Positions 36,801-49,400 of a stretch of 64,000 nucleotides of DNA are shown in pieces (position 1 is the stretch's first letter; each line of letters starts with the position of its first letter). Source of the DNA: Cylindrospermum sp. FACHB-282 (GTDB lineage: Bacteria > Cyanobacteriota > Cyanobacteriia > Cyanobacteriales > Nostocaceae). Location of the stretch: positions 88,506 through 152,505 of the forward strand of contig NZ_JACJRJ010000008.1 in assembly GCF_014697195.1 (NCBI RefSeq), given 5' to 3'. The notes under the pieces are model-generated. The model saw only the letters and a program-made list of their open reading frames with translations. It searched no databases and had not been told where the DNA came from. Both the position numbers and the translations under genes were made by a program.

Positions 36801-37476
36801 TGAAGGGGAGAAATACACAACTCAGATTGGCTTGAATTTAACCTCCCCGGCTGATTTACTTGATGTAGCAGGGGGCTTCTTCCAGCAAGAAAAAACTAAC
36901 AGTGTAGCTAATATCGTCGTCGCCGATATGGATTGGTCTATCTTCAAACCCCTTTATGAAGGGACTACTGGCAAGCTGCTGCTAGGACAAATAGACGAAC
37001 ATTCGAGGGGTTCTGCCCATCGAAAATTAGGAAACCGGGATATCTTTTGGCAACAGTTAGAGTCAGCCCCTGAAAGTGAGCGTTATCACCAAATAGTCGC
37101 TTATTTACAAAACGAAGTGGCCAAAATTTTAGGCTACTCTGCCAATCAGCCATTGTTCAACCCAGAAGTAGGGTTTTTTGATCTGGGGATGGATTCTTTG
37201 CTCGCTGTCGCTTTCAAGAACAAGCTGGAAAATAGCCTGGGTTCTCCTCTGCCAACTGTATTAATTTTTGAGCGTCCTAATGTTATCAGTTTAACGGAAT
37301 ATATAATAACAGAAGTGTTCAATTGGTCATCTTCAGAAGATGATTTTCAGTCCGCACAAGTCCAGCAGGAGCTACGCTTTGAAACAGAACTTTCTCAGAC
37401 AATAGAGCAATTATCAGAGCAGACATTAGAGGATTTGATTAACAAAAAATTAGCCAGAGCCTTGGAGGACGATTAA
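33829..37476 (+). CDS. PKS protein: LLM monooxygenase, C-terminal half of DH, KR, ACP
   Basis: A 1215-residue protein. I chose the ATG overlapping the preceding TGA (ATGA), with GGAGG at 33813-33817, because it starts exactly at the monooxygenase fold (MKFGLMFF). The longer frame is non-homologous. Domains: FMN luciferase-like monooxygenase of the MupA/Atu3671 type (1-345; WTPERHF, GRVGISLASGW). Second hotdog of a DH (about 385-540) with Asp454 in DACHQ. KR (about 780-1040; GGFGHFG, Tyr952 in GHYAAAN). ACP with Ser1123 in GMDSLLA. The C-terminal helical tail is a docking domain. Together with the upstream protein it completes one KS-AT-DH-KR-ACP module carrying an oxygenase. Confidence 0.92.
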   Translation: MKFGLMFFASSEDALVGDKYSLVIDSARFADQHGFSSIWTPERHFTQFGSLYPNPAVLNAALARETQRIRLQAGSVVMALHHPIELAEAWALVDNLSNGRVGISLASGWNPSDFATCPDKYGDRHQLVFSNLEILQKLWQGETLKITDGKGQPAEIRIYPTPIQPHLPIWITAAGNPQTFARAGEIGANLLTHLLDQEVETLAEKIALYRHSRASHGHDPDTGIVSLMLHTYVGADFETVREQARKPYCNYLKSNIGLLKGLAQSRGHDVDITTLPESDLNEFVNFLYDRFATSRGLIGTPETCLKLLEQLDRIGVDEVACLLDFGLTKELILGHLPDLNQLRELYTNRATTTREYQQSVLKTALNGSTLVTPSTLPTTAPTQETLETIRLRCQDQRNALEFYQLLQGHGLQLGETYRGIQNLWLGEDEALAQVKLPAAVAFGNGFQVRAAVLDACHQVLGATLLSQTLADAQSSSPEMSLYLPTGLKSFQVYESLGSEVWSHAVVRNHGGTAQESIEGDIQIFNPAGKLVIKVSGLQMQRTSSVGNSTSLKHQGADWLYELQWQPQPWSEVLSATTSEPSRWLIFADRSQVSQNLIELLQAQGDTCGIIRYGQHQSQASEHDFTQILVNPGDQAQMQQLICHALAPEQPPCRGIVHLWSLDVTPSQETTLASLQQDQILTVTSFLNLVQAVTQSSEAQIPPLWVVTQDVQKVGLEKTPPSPAQAPIWGLGRVVATELPKAWGGLVDLDGDSAPEASAKQLLQILLGCDREDQLVLRQGQPHILRLVRSQKTPVSPQSIQLSPKATYLITGGFGHFGLSSAKWLAKKGAKHLVLMGRRPPSPQGSEAIAELEKAGVQVLVLQADVSDLAAITHAIDTIKSTCPPLRGIFHIAGFSQQSLLADITVDDLAAMLRPKVFGTWNLHQLTLDLNLDFFFSTSSMSPVFGSQGLGHYAAANYFLDIFAHYRHSLGKPALTVNVGALAGGGMALASPEGEKYTTQIGLNLTSPADLLDVAGGFFQQEKTNSVANIVVADMDWSIFKPLYEGTTGKLLLGQIDEHSRGSAHRKLGNRDIFWQQLESAPESERYHQIVAYLQNEVAKILGYSANQPLFNPEVGFFDLGMDSLLAVAFKNKLENSLGSPLPTVLIFERPNVISLTEYIITEVFNWSSSEDDFQSAQVQQELRFETELSQTIEQLSEQTLEDLINKKLARALEDD

Positions 37477-37477
37477 A

Positions 37478-40400
37478 ATGAGTGGTGCTTCAGATAACGT
37501 TAAAAATCTTTCCTCTTTACAACGTTCAGTTCTACTCATTGAAAAACTGGAATCTAAGGTCAATCGGCTGGAGTATAGCAAAACAGAACCTATTGCCATC
37601 ATTGGGATGTCCTGCCGATTTCCAGGAGGCGCTAATAATCCCCAGTCCTTTTGGACAATTTTGCGAGAAGGTGTTGATGCGGTTACAGAAGTCCCCCCTA
37701 ACCGCTGGAATATTGAAGATTACTATGATGAAAATCCTCATAGCCCTGGCAAGATATATACCAAATCCGGGGGATTTTTGTCAGATATAGACCAATTTGA
37801 CCCGCATTTTTTTGGCATTTCCTCCCGTGAAGCCGTGAGTATCGACCCACAGCATCGTTTGCTACTAGAGGTTACTTGGGAAGCTTTAGAAAATGCCGGA
37901 CATATCCCCCAACGCAACCAAGGTAGTCCAACGGGAGTTTTTGTTGGCATTACCCTCAATGACTATGGATCGATTGCCAAACAAGCGCGATCAGACATCA
38001 GCCTAGAAGCCTACGGAGTTACGGGATCACCTTCCTATGCAGCAGCGGGGCGGATTTCCTATACTTTTGGATTTACTGGCCCTTGCATGGCCATTGATAC
38101 CGCTTGTTCATCTTCCTTGGTAGCTATTCATCAAGCTTGCCAGAGTTTACGACAACAAGAGTGTCAAATGGCTTTAGCTGGGGGGGTGAATTTGATTTTA
38201 CTCCCCGACAGTATGATTGCCACCGCTAAGGCAAATATGTTGTCCAGCGATGGGCGTTGCAAAACCTTTGATGCTGGGGCTGATGGCATCGGTCGTGGTG
38301 AAGGCTGCGGCATCCTGCTTCTCAAGCGTCTGTCAACAGCACAAGCTGATGGCGATCGCATCCTGGCAGTAATTAGAGGTTCAGCAGTCAACCAGGATGG
38401 GCCTAGTAGTGGGTTGACAGTGCCCAATGGATCTTCCCAGCAACAGGTGATGAGTCAAGCCCTGAAGATGGCTAAGGTAGAACCATCTGAGGTGAGTTAT
38501 GTTGAAGCCCACGGTACCGGCACACCTCTGGGAGACCCGATTGAACTGCGATCGCTAGGGAAAATCTACGGTGCAAAACGCTCCCAGGAGCAGCCCTTAT
38601 TTGTGGGATCAGCGAAAACCAACATCAGCCACGTAGAAACGGCAGCTGGGGTTGCAGGTGTGATCAAAGTCATTCTGCAATTACAACATCAACAGATTGT
38701 ACCTCATCTCCATCTGAAAACTCCAACCACTCACTTTAACTGGCAGGAGTTTTCCCTCATTGTCCCGACCAAGGTGACCCCCTGGAATGTGCAGTCTGGC
38801 AAGCGTTTAGGGGTAGTGAATTCCTTTGGTGCCACAGGAACTAACGCCCATATTGTTTTGGAAGAAGCACCGGAGCCATTAAAAAATTCAAATTCCGGTT
38901 TATTAGAGCGATCTCACCATTTGTTAACCCTGGGAGGGAAGACAGAGAAAGCATTAAAGGACTTGGTAGAGCGTTATCACTCCTGGATGGAAGTCAGTGC
39001 AGATTTAGACATCGCTGACTTATGCTACACCGCTAACACAGGTCGTGCCCACTTTCAGCACCGTTTAGCCCTGCTCATTTCTGACCCTCAAGAACTAGGG
39101 GAAAAACTTCGTAGCTTGACTCTTCGTCTGTCACAAGGAGAGAGCATTGCAGAAACGACAAGTATTCCTGGGGTGTTTCAGGGACAACTGCCATCTAATA
39201 GTAGATCGCCTAAAGTTGCTTTTCTGTTTACAGGTCAGGGATCTCAGTATGTCGATATGGGGCGGCAACTCTACGAAACTCAGCCTCTGTTTCGTCAGAC
39301 TATAGAGCAATGTGACAAAATTTTGCGATCGCTGTTGGCACAACCACTATTAGAGGTTCTCTACCCCCAGAATGCAGACAAGTCTCAAGCTAGGGGAGCT
39401 GCGGATCTCGATCAAACAGATTACACTCAACCCGCTTTATTTGCCTTAGAATATGCCCTGGCTCAACTCTGGATATCCTGGGGAATTAAGCCCACTGTGG
39501 TGATGGGACATAGTGTAGGGGAATATGTAGCAGCTTGCATCGCCGGGGTGTTTAGTCTGGAAGATGGGCTAAAATTGATTGCCGCCCGCAGTCGTTTGAT
39601 GCAATCATTACCTCAAAATGGGGCAATGGTGGTTGTATTTGCCGATGAAGCGCGGGTAATTGAAGCGATCGCGAACTATAGAGATACTGTAGCGATCGCT
39701 GCCTATAATGGCCCCCAAAATATTGTAATCTCTGGGGAAAAACAGGCGATCGCTACTATTAAAGCTGCCCTAGAGGCTGACGAAATTGACATCCGACCCC
39801 TTAACACCTCCCATGCCTTTCATTCACCCTTAGTAGACCCCATTCTCGATCAGTTAGAACAACTTGCCAGGGAGATTTCAACCCATCCCCCTCGCATTCC
39901 CATGATTTCCAACCTAACAGGGCAGATACTATCAGCAAATCAACCCTTAGATGGACAATATTGGCGCAACCATAGCCGAGAAGCCGTCAGATTTATGGCA
40001 GGGGTCTCAACATTAGTAGAACAGGGCTATGAAACCTTTCTAGAAATTGGCCCCAAGCCTATCTTGTCCAAACTGGGACATAAATGTCAGTTGGGTGAAA
40101 ACCTATTGTGGCTTTCCTCTCTCCATCAAGGGCAACCAGCCTGGCCAATATTGCTGAATAGTCTAGCTCAATTATATGTGCGTGGCGCTGATGTAAATTG
40201 GTCAGGGTTTGACCAAGATTACTCACGCCAACGGCTGATATTACCCACTTATCCCTTTCAACGTCAGCGTTACTGGTTTGAGACACCAAATGCAGATATG
40301 CCTCCCCAGAAATCGACTGAGCCAGCAGATGAACCAATATCAGACCTATCCCAACAACGAGAGCAAATTCTCAGAAAGTTGCAATCCCTCATCGGTCAGA

Positions 40401-43400
40401 CTCTGCAAATTTCCCCAAATGAAGTAGATATTCACACACCATTGGTGGAAATGGGCGCAGATTCCATTGTTTTTATGGAAACAGGCCAGAAATTAGAAAC
40501 TCTCTTCGCCGTTCGGATTCCCATCCGCAAATTATTTGAAGACTTATCTACCTTAGATGCTCTAGGTACTTACATAGCCGATCATCTTCCAGAAGGATTT
40601 GAATTTGCTGAATCTACTGAACTAGATTCTCGTATTCATGATTCCGATGTAAATGAATCAACCTCTAACAAGAGTTTCTCCCCAGAACAGGTTGCACCCA
40701 CCACCAGGGAAACGGAAAATGGATATTCACAGCCCAGTCAAACTTCTAACTCCATAGCACCGAATCAAGTAGCCACTACTGCTCTGGAACGGATTATGAG
40801 CCAGCAGTTACAGGCCATGTCTGATCTCATGTCCCAACAATTAGCGATCTTAAGACGAGAAACGGCATTAACTGAGCCGCAACAGTTCATTCCCACCAAT
40901 CCTGTCTCTACACCTCCAAGTCTCCCTGTTACCAATCCCATTACACAACCTTCCCCTGTCAACCTCAGCCAGCCTGGGGGTAAGGAGTCTAAACGACAGG
41001 AATTTTGGGAACGACGCGAATTCAAACCGAAATTAAGCGATTTGCAAGATCCATCTGCTAACTTCAAAGTAACTGTGCCTGCTAATAAAGAGATGCAATT
41101 CAGTCTCTATTATTTCGGCAGTTATGATGCAGAATTCACAACAGACAAATACGGTCTTCTATTTGCAGGAGCAAAGTATGCAGACCAAAATGGCTTTACA
41201 GCAGTGTGGGTACCTGAGCGTCACTTTCATGCCTTTGGCGGTTTTTCCCCAAACCCCTCAATTCTCAGTGCAGCCCTAGCCGCAGTCACGAAACATATCA
41301 ATCTCCGAGCAGGCAGTGTTGTTTTACCCATCCATCACCCTGTTAGAGTGGCAGAAGATTGGGCTGTCATTGACAACATCTCCCAAGGTCGGGTAGGAAT
41401 TTCCTTCGCTTCTGGTTGGCATCCCCACGACTTTGTATTTGCCCCTGAAGCTTATGAAGAACGCCGAGAAATCATGTTCGAGGGCATCGAAACAGTTCAA
41501 AAACTTTGGCGGGGAGAATCCATTCAGTTACCAAGTGGGTCTGGTCAACTTGCCGAAATCCGCACATTTCCCATGCCTCGACAGAAAGAGTTGCCCATTT
41601 GGGTGACAATAGTCAACAACCCAGACACCTATATTAGAGCAGGGGCAATGGGGGTAGGGGTTTTGACAAACCTGATGGGTCAGACCGTAGACGACCTAGC
41701 CCGAAACATTGCCCTTTATCGAGAATCCCTGGCTCGTCATGGCTACGATTCAACGGTTGGTCAAGTTACAGTGTTGCTGCATACCTTTGTCGGGGCTGAT
41801 ATTCAACAGGTGCGAGAGCAAGCCCGTCAGCCGTTTCAGAATTATCTCACCTCGTCCATTGGCCTGTTTCAAGCCTTAGTGAAAAGCCAAGGTTTAGAGG
41901 TGACAGATTTTGAAAAGATGACTGAGGATGACAAAGAGTATATTCTGTCAGCGGCATATCACCGTTATGTGCAAACCAGTGCCTTGATTGGTACACCAGA
42001 TTCTTGTATTGAGATTGTTGAGCGACTCCTAGCCATTGGTGTTGATGAAATTGCTTGTCTAATTGATTTTGGGGTTGACCAGTCAGCAGTGGTAGACAGC
42101 TTGCCCTACCTAAAGACCTTGAAGGAACGGGTAAATCAAGTAAAAACCGCCGATTGGCTCTACACCCTTGATTGGCAACAACAGCCCCGTGATATATCTG
42201 CGGTGCTGCCTCAGGAACCTGGACATTGGTTGATTTTTGCGGATGAACAAGGGGTTGGCACTGCTTTAGCAGAGCAAATCCGGTCTGATGGTCAAACCTG
42301 TGCGCTCATTTATCCCCAAGGTGGGGTCACCCCTGTACCTAAGAAGGCTCAGGAGATTGATCCCACTGACCCGGAAGCGTTTAAGCAATTTTTGCAAGAC
42401 CAAATTTCCGCCAGTGAACTGCCAATCAAGGGAATTATCCATCTCTGGAGTCTCGATAGTCCATTATCTACGCAACTGACAGTTGATTTACTTCATAAAA
42501 CCCAAGAAATACTGTGTGGCAGTGTACTCCATTTAGTTCAAGCGGTAGCGCAAAACCCTGAGCTAACGGATGCTGGGACTAAAGTGTGGCTGATCACACA
42601 ACAAGCTGTTATGCCCGAAAATGCTGCCCCAACTGGAATTGCTCAGGCATCGTTATGGGGGTTTGGTCGAGTAATCGCCCTAGAGCATTCGGAATTTTGG
42701 GGTGCTTTAATTGATATTGATGCCAAGGGCAAGGCAGCAGAACTCTCAGCGCAACTATGGCTAGAAATCACAGAACGGAAACGGAAGGGAGAACAAGCTG
42801 AAGATCAAGTTTTGTTGCATCAGGAAAAACGCTATGTTGCCCGTTTAGTGCGCCATGCCATTGCCAGTAATAGCCATTCTCATGCTGCTCTGAATCTGGA
42901 CTTAGATGGCACTTGTTTAATTACCGGCGGGCTGGGTGCGTTGGGCATTCGGTTAGCCCAGTGGCTGGTTGACCAAGGTGTTCGGCATTTAGTCCTGTGT
43001 GGACGTAGTGCCCCTTCCTTGAAGATCCAACAAACTATCACAGAGCTACAGCAACAGGGTATACAGGTGATGGTGGCTCAAGTAGATGTGTCCAACTCTA
43101 CTGATTTAGCTGAGTTATTGCAGCAAATTCAAGGCAAAACCCCAGAAAATTGGCCGCCGCTCCATGGTATTTTTCACTTAGCCGGTTTGTTAGATGATGG
43201 TGTTTTATTTCAGCAGACTTGGCAGCGATTTGATGCAGTGATGGCTCCTAAGATTTTAGGAACTTGGAATTTACATATTTTGACTCAAGAACTGCCAATC
43301 AAACACTTTGTGCTGTTCTCTTCTATCGCTTCTTTATTGGGGTCACCGGGGCAAAGTAATCATGCGGCTGCCAATGCTTTTATAGATGCCTTAGCTCACT

Positions 43401-46400
43401 ATCGTCGAGCTAATGGGCTGCCTGCTGTTAGTTTGAATTGGGGGTCTTGGACAGAAATCGGCAAAGTGACGCGATTAGAGGGACAACAGCAGCAACGGTG
43501 GAAAGACTATTTTGAGAAACTTTGGCGTAGCTATGGTATGGAGGCGATCGCACCCAATGCAGGTTTTCACGCACTGGGGCAACTGCTGAATCAGCCTCCT
43601 GTGCAAGTTGGGGTATTTCCGATTGATTGGCCTAAGTTTTGCCAGTCCCTCGGTGTTCAACAAAAGCCGCTACTGCTAGACTTAACTCAGCCCGTTGTGC
43701 CTGTTAGCTCACCCCTGTCATCGTCAACTAAAATTGAACCCGTTGAAACAAGCATCACCCCCTTGAGGATTCCCCTCAGTGAAGCTCAAAAACAACTATG
43801 GCTCCTGGCTCAAATTGTCGAAGCAGGGTCTGTTGTCTACAATGACAACGTTAATTTGGAATTGCGTGGTGATTTACAACTAGAGGTATTAAAACAGGCG
43901 GTGCAGACGGTTGTTGATCGACATGAAGCCCTCCGTACCGTCATTGACCCTCAAGGAGAATGGCAAGAAATTTTACCTACCTTTGCCATCGATATCCCCC
44001 TAGTTGATCTTTCTAGCCAAATCTGTGGCAAAAAGAAAGAAGAACAGGATCAACAATTGTTAGATTGGCTCACCCAACGCAGCCAAGAACCTCTGAATCT
44101 ATCAAAAAGTCCATTATTCCAAATTGAAGTACTGAAGCTAGAACAAAAGCGCCATGTTCTAGTAATTACCATTCACCACATTATTTCCGATGGTTGGTCT
44201 ATAGAAAATATCCTCAAAGAAATTGGGCTGATCTATTCTGCTCTTTGTGACGGGGCAGCAGTTACCCTAGAGACTCCCCTGCAATTTCGTGAATTCCTCA
44301 ACTGGCAAACAAAACGCAGTCAAAGCTCAGAAATGTTGAGCCATGAGTCCTTTTGGGTAGAGCAGTTTGCCAGCTCTATTCCAGTGCTAGAACTGCCCAC
44401 AGACCGGACTCGTCCAGTACGGAAAACCTACCACGGCAACCGCCAAACCTACGAGACTGATCCCCGTCTACGTGAACAATTGCGACAGTTCAGCCAGGGG
44501 CAGGGATGCACCTTATTTATGACCTTGCTTGCTGCCCATTTCGTGCTTTTGCATCGTCTCAGCAGACAGGAAGAAATAGTTTTGGGAATTCCCACCGCTG
44601 GGCGTTTTCTCTCCGGTAGTGAAACAATGGTGGGATACGCAACGCACTTATTACCTATTCGCAGTTGTTTCCACGAAGAACTAACCTTTCAAGCCTATCT
44701 GGCGGAAATTCGAGAGAGGTTGTTAGATGCCTATGAGCATCAGGATTATCCCTTTGCTCAGTTGCTAAATCGGCTAAATCTCAAATCTGATAGCAGCCGT
44801 ACCCCCTTGGTATCTGTAACATTTAACTTAGAGCCACCAGTACCCACGGCTCCATTGAAGAATTTAGAGACAGCGTTAGTGTCGCGGCCTATTAGCTTCA
44901 CCCACTTTGATCTGCACTTTATCGTTATTGATCTAGGCGATCGCCTAATCTTGGAAGCGAAGTACAACACAGATTTGTTTAATGATGCCACCATTAAGCG
45001 TTGGTTAAGTCATTTTCAAACCCTATTGCAGGGAATTATGGCACAGCCAGATCAGTCTGTTGGCACTTTACCCTTGTTAACCCAGCAAGAGCGTCTTCAA
45101 ATGTTGGTTCAGTGGAATACTGGCTCACCAGATTATCCTCAACAAGGGTTGTTGTCAGCAGAAAATCTCCACAATACCTGCATCCATCAACTCTTTCAAA
45201 AACAGGTTTTGAAGACTCCAAATACTGTAGCCGTGGTATTTGAAGATCAGCAGTTGACATATCACGAGCTAAACGCCAAATCAAACCAACTGGCTCACCA
45301 TCTGCGAAACTTAAAGACAAAATCCGGTAGTCGAGTAGTTCTTTACACCGGGCGATCTTTAGAGACCCTGATAGGAATGCTGGGTATCTTGAAAGCGGGA
45401 GGAGCTTATATTCCCGTAGATGCTGGGACAACACCCCCCAGCCGTTTAGCACTACTGCTAGAAGATATTCAACCAACAGCAATCTTAACTCAAGACCCCT
45501 TCATCCAAAATCTGCCTACCAGGGATTCTACACCGTTCCCTGTTGTGCTGCTGGATAAAGAATGGAGTGCGATCGCTGAAAATAGTGCAGAGAATAGCAC
45601 CTTCCAGGTAACACCTGACGATCTGGCATACATGATCTTTACCTCTGGTTCAACGGGTAAGCCCAAGGGAGTTGCCATTGAACATCGCCATCTAGTTGCT
45701 TACACTACCAGCATTACTCAGCGGCTAGATTTGCAACCAGGCATGAGTTTTGCTACAGTTTCCACCTTCGCCGCAGATTTGGGTTACACCGCCATTTTCC
45801 CCACACTTTGTACAGGTGGGATCTTGCACATTATCGCTCAAGAACGCGCTACCGATCCCAGCGCCTTGGCTGCATACTTTAGCCAACATCAGATTGATTG
45901 TCTCAAGATTGTACCTGCCCACTTAAACGCCCTGTTAGATGGCGAACAATCCCCACAGGTATTACCCCGACATACCCTTGTTTTAGGGGGAGACACCCTA
46001 TCCTGGGACTTAGCAGAAAAAATTCAATCTTTAGCGCCCCACTGTCGAATTTTTAACCACTACGGGCCTAGTGAAGCCACAGTAGGCGTTGTTGCTTCCA
46101 TTGTCAAGCAGCAGTCAGAACGTTTATCCGCAACAGTTCCTTTAGGACGACCCCTTAGACATGCCCAGGTTTACATTTTGGATCGCCAGATGCAACCCGT
46201 CCCTATTGGCGTTCCCGGAGAAATCTATATTGGTGGCGCCAGTGTAGCCCAAGGATACTTAGATCAGCCAGAATTAACGGCTGAGAAATTTATCCCTAGC
46301 CCCTTTCAAAATTCTGAGCGTTTATACAAAACCGGAGACTTAGCCCGCTACCTCCCAGATGGCAATATTGAATTTCTGGGTCGAATTGACCATCAGGTAA

Positions 46401-49400
46401 AAATCCGGGGGTATCGCCTGGAGGTAGGTGAGGTGGAATCCGTTTTTGGTAAGCATCCTGGGGTGCAACAAGCCGTGATTTTGGCACGAGTTGAAGAACA
46501 GTCTGGAGATAAGCGGCTGGTGGCTTACTGGGTGCCGGTGCAAACAGAGTCCGCTGATGTTCCTTCGCCTCATGAGTTGCGTCAGTTTTTGCTAGAGCAA
46601 CTGCCTGATTATATGGTGCCCAGTGCCTTGATCAAGTTGGAGAGTATTCCTTTAACGGCAAATGGTAAAGTAGATCGTCAGGCTCTTCCTGTACCAGAGC
46701 AAGACTTGAGTCAAGACGTAGATTTTATTCCACCCCGCACCCCCACAGAACAGGCGATCGCAGATATCTTTGCTACTATTTTACAATTAGAGTCAGTTGG
46801 CATTAACAACAACTTCTTTGAGCTAGGGGGACACTCCCTGTTAGCGACTCAGGTGATCTCCCGTTTGCGGGAAACTTTCCAAATTGACCTGCCCCTGATT
46901 TCCCTGTTTGAATCCCCTACTGTTGCTGGACTCGATCTAATTATCCATCAGCAGATGCAACGGGGCATCGGCCAGATTGCGCCCCCGATCACAGCTGTAC
47001 CGCGAACTTCCGACCTGCGTCTACCCCTAAGTTGGTCTCAAGAACGGCTGTGGTTTCTTGACCAACTAGAGGGCGCAAGTGCGACCTACAATATGCCTGC
47101 CGCAGTTCATCTTCATGGTGATCTCAATGCTGATGCCCTAGAACAAGCACTGGCGGAAATTGTTCAACGCCATGAGGTTTTACGCACAGGGTTTCAAAGC
47201 GACGATGGTGGGGCTATACAAGTTGTTTTACCCGAAGCAAGGCTGAGATTACACTCAATTGATTTACAGCTGATGCCTGTTTCAGAACAGGAAACTACTG
47301 TTCAACAACAGATCATCAAGGAAGCTCAAACCCCCTTTGATTTGTCTCAAGCTCCCTTGATGCGGGCAACTTTGTTACACATTAGTCCTCAAGATCATAT
47401 TCTATTGGTAACAATGCACCACATTGTTTCTGATGGTTGGTCGGTGAGCCTTGTGGTGCGAGAGTTATCTACTCTATATCAAGCCTTTGCCCAAAACCAA
47501 CCTTCACCACTGGCAGACTTGAGTATTCAATATGCAGATTTTGCTCTATGGCAACGTCAGTGGCTGACGGGAGATGTGTTACAAACCCAACTGAGCTATT
47601 GGCAAAATCAGTTGGCGGGTAATCTGCCAATTCTACAATTGCCTTTAGATGATCCGTTGCCTGATAGACAAGATTATCGGGGCGCTCAACAAAATATATC
47701 AATTTCGCGATCGCTAACTCAAGGGTTAAAAGCACTCAGTCACCAAGAAGGGGTGACATTGTTTATGACTCTGTTCGCGGCTTTCAATGTCTTGTTGTCT
47801 CGTCACACAGGTCAGGAAGATATCATTGTGGGGTCGCCAATTGCCGGTCGCAACCTCATGGGCTGTGAGGATTTAATCGGCTTTTTTATCAACACCTTGC
47901 CTCTACGCACTAATCTAGCTGACAATCCCAGCTTCCGACAATTATTAACTCGCGTCCGGGAAGTTACACTGGGAGCCTATACCCATCAAGATATTCCCTT
48001 TGAAAAGTTGGTGGAAGAGTTACGTCCAGAGCGCGTGTTACATCGCCATCCGCTGTTTGATGTGCTGTTCAACTTTGTTAACACACCAGCCGCAGTTCTG
48101 GGTATGGGGGATCTGACCTTTGAACCTTTAGTCCAACCCGAATCTTATGCCAAATTCTGGCTCACGTTTTACATTCGTCCAGTTGGTGAAGCGTTAAACA
48201 TTGAATTAGTGTATCGCCAAAATTTATTTACCTCTGAACGGATGACGGCTTTGCTAGAACAGTTTGTCTTCCTATTGGAACAAGTAGTAAATCATCCTGA
48301 CAATACTATTCAAACCTATTCTCTGTTATCTCCTCAATCCGCTGCTCTACTGCCAAACCCTACCATTCCTCTGCTAAAACCGGACTATGAGCTTGTGTCC
48401 ACATCCTTTGCCAACTGGGCTAAAAAGACCCCTGAGCAAACGGCAATTCGTCAACATTCTCGAACCTGGACTTATGGAGAATTGGCACTAGCTGCCCAAG
48501 GCATTGCCCAAGTTCTCATCAGCGACGGGTTGCAGCAACAAGATGTGGTGGCATTATGTGGCAATCGCACCTTCGGGTTAATTGCCAGTATATTGGGTAT
48601 CTTCTTGGGCAAAGCCGTGCTAGTCACCCTAGATCCCAATTTACCACCCCAACGTCAGCGGCTGATCCTCGACCAAACTCAAGCTCAGTACTTGATTACC
48701 ATTGGCAATCAATCTCTGTCACCAGAAGTACTTAAAGATGGATTGAAGATTATTTCCGTTGCTCCTGATACTGGGCGAATTGCTGATGTTGACATCCTAG
48801 CAGTACCTTTACCCTCCCTCGCCCCCACTGACCCCGCTTATATCTTTTTTACCTCTGGCAGTACTGGAACCCCTAAAGGAGTACTGGGAACTCATCAGGG
48901 CATTGCTCACTTTATCCATTGGCAACGCAAAACCTTTGAGATTAAACCAGATGATCGGGTAGCTCAACTAATTGGACTCTCTTTTGATGCCCTACTTAGA
49001 GATATTTTTCTGCCCTTAACCAGTGGTGCAACCCTTTGTTTACCAGATCAAGACTATATTCCAGGTTCACCTCAGATTTTGTCTTGGTTAGAGAAAGAGA
49101 AAATTTCTGTGTTTCATACTGTGCCTGCCGTAGCGCAATCTTGGTTACAGCAGGTTCCGGAAAAAGTCACACTGAGCTACTTGCGCTGGGCATTCTTCTC
49201 TGGAGAGCCACTAACCCACACCCTGGTTAATCAATGGCGGCAAAGCTTTCCAGCCGCAGGGAATATCGTTAACCTTTATGGTGCTACCGAAACCACAATG
49301 GTTAAATGCTTTTATCCAGTACCTCCTCAGATCCCGGCTGGGGTTCTTCCTGGAGGCTTTCCCCTCCCTGATACTCAAGTTCTCATCTTGAATGGGAATA

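Noticed and set aside
45036..45482. 148-codon antisense frame within the first NRPS adenylation domain
   Set aside because: No recognisable domain, no ribosome site, and it lies wholly opposite a conserved A domain. Treated as a shadow.
45720..45810. First reading that the hybrid synthase A1 lacks the key Asp235
   Set aside because: Re-aligning on the following IF...L...G block places the Asp of AADLGYT at 235 and gives a clean Asp-type code.
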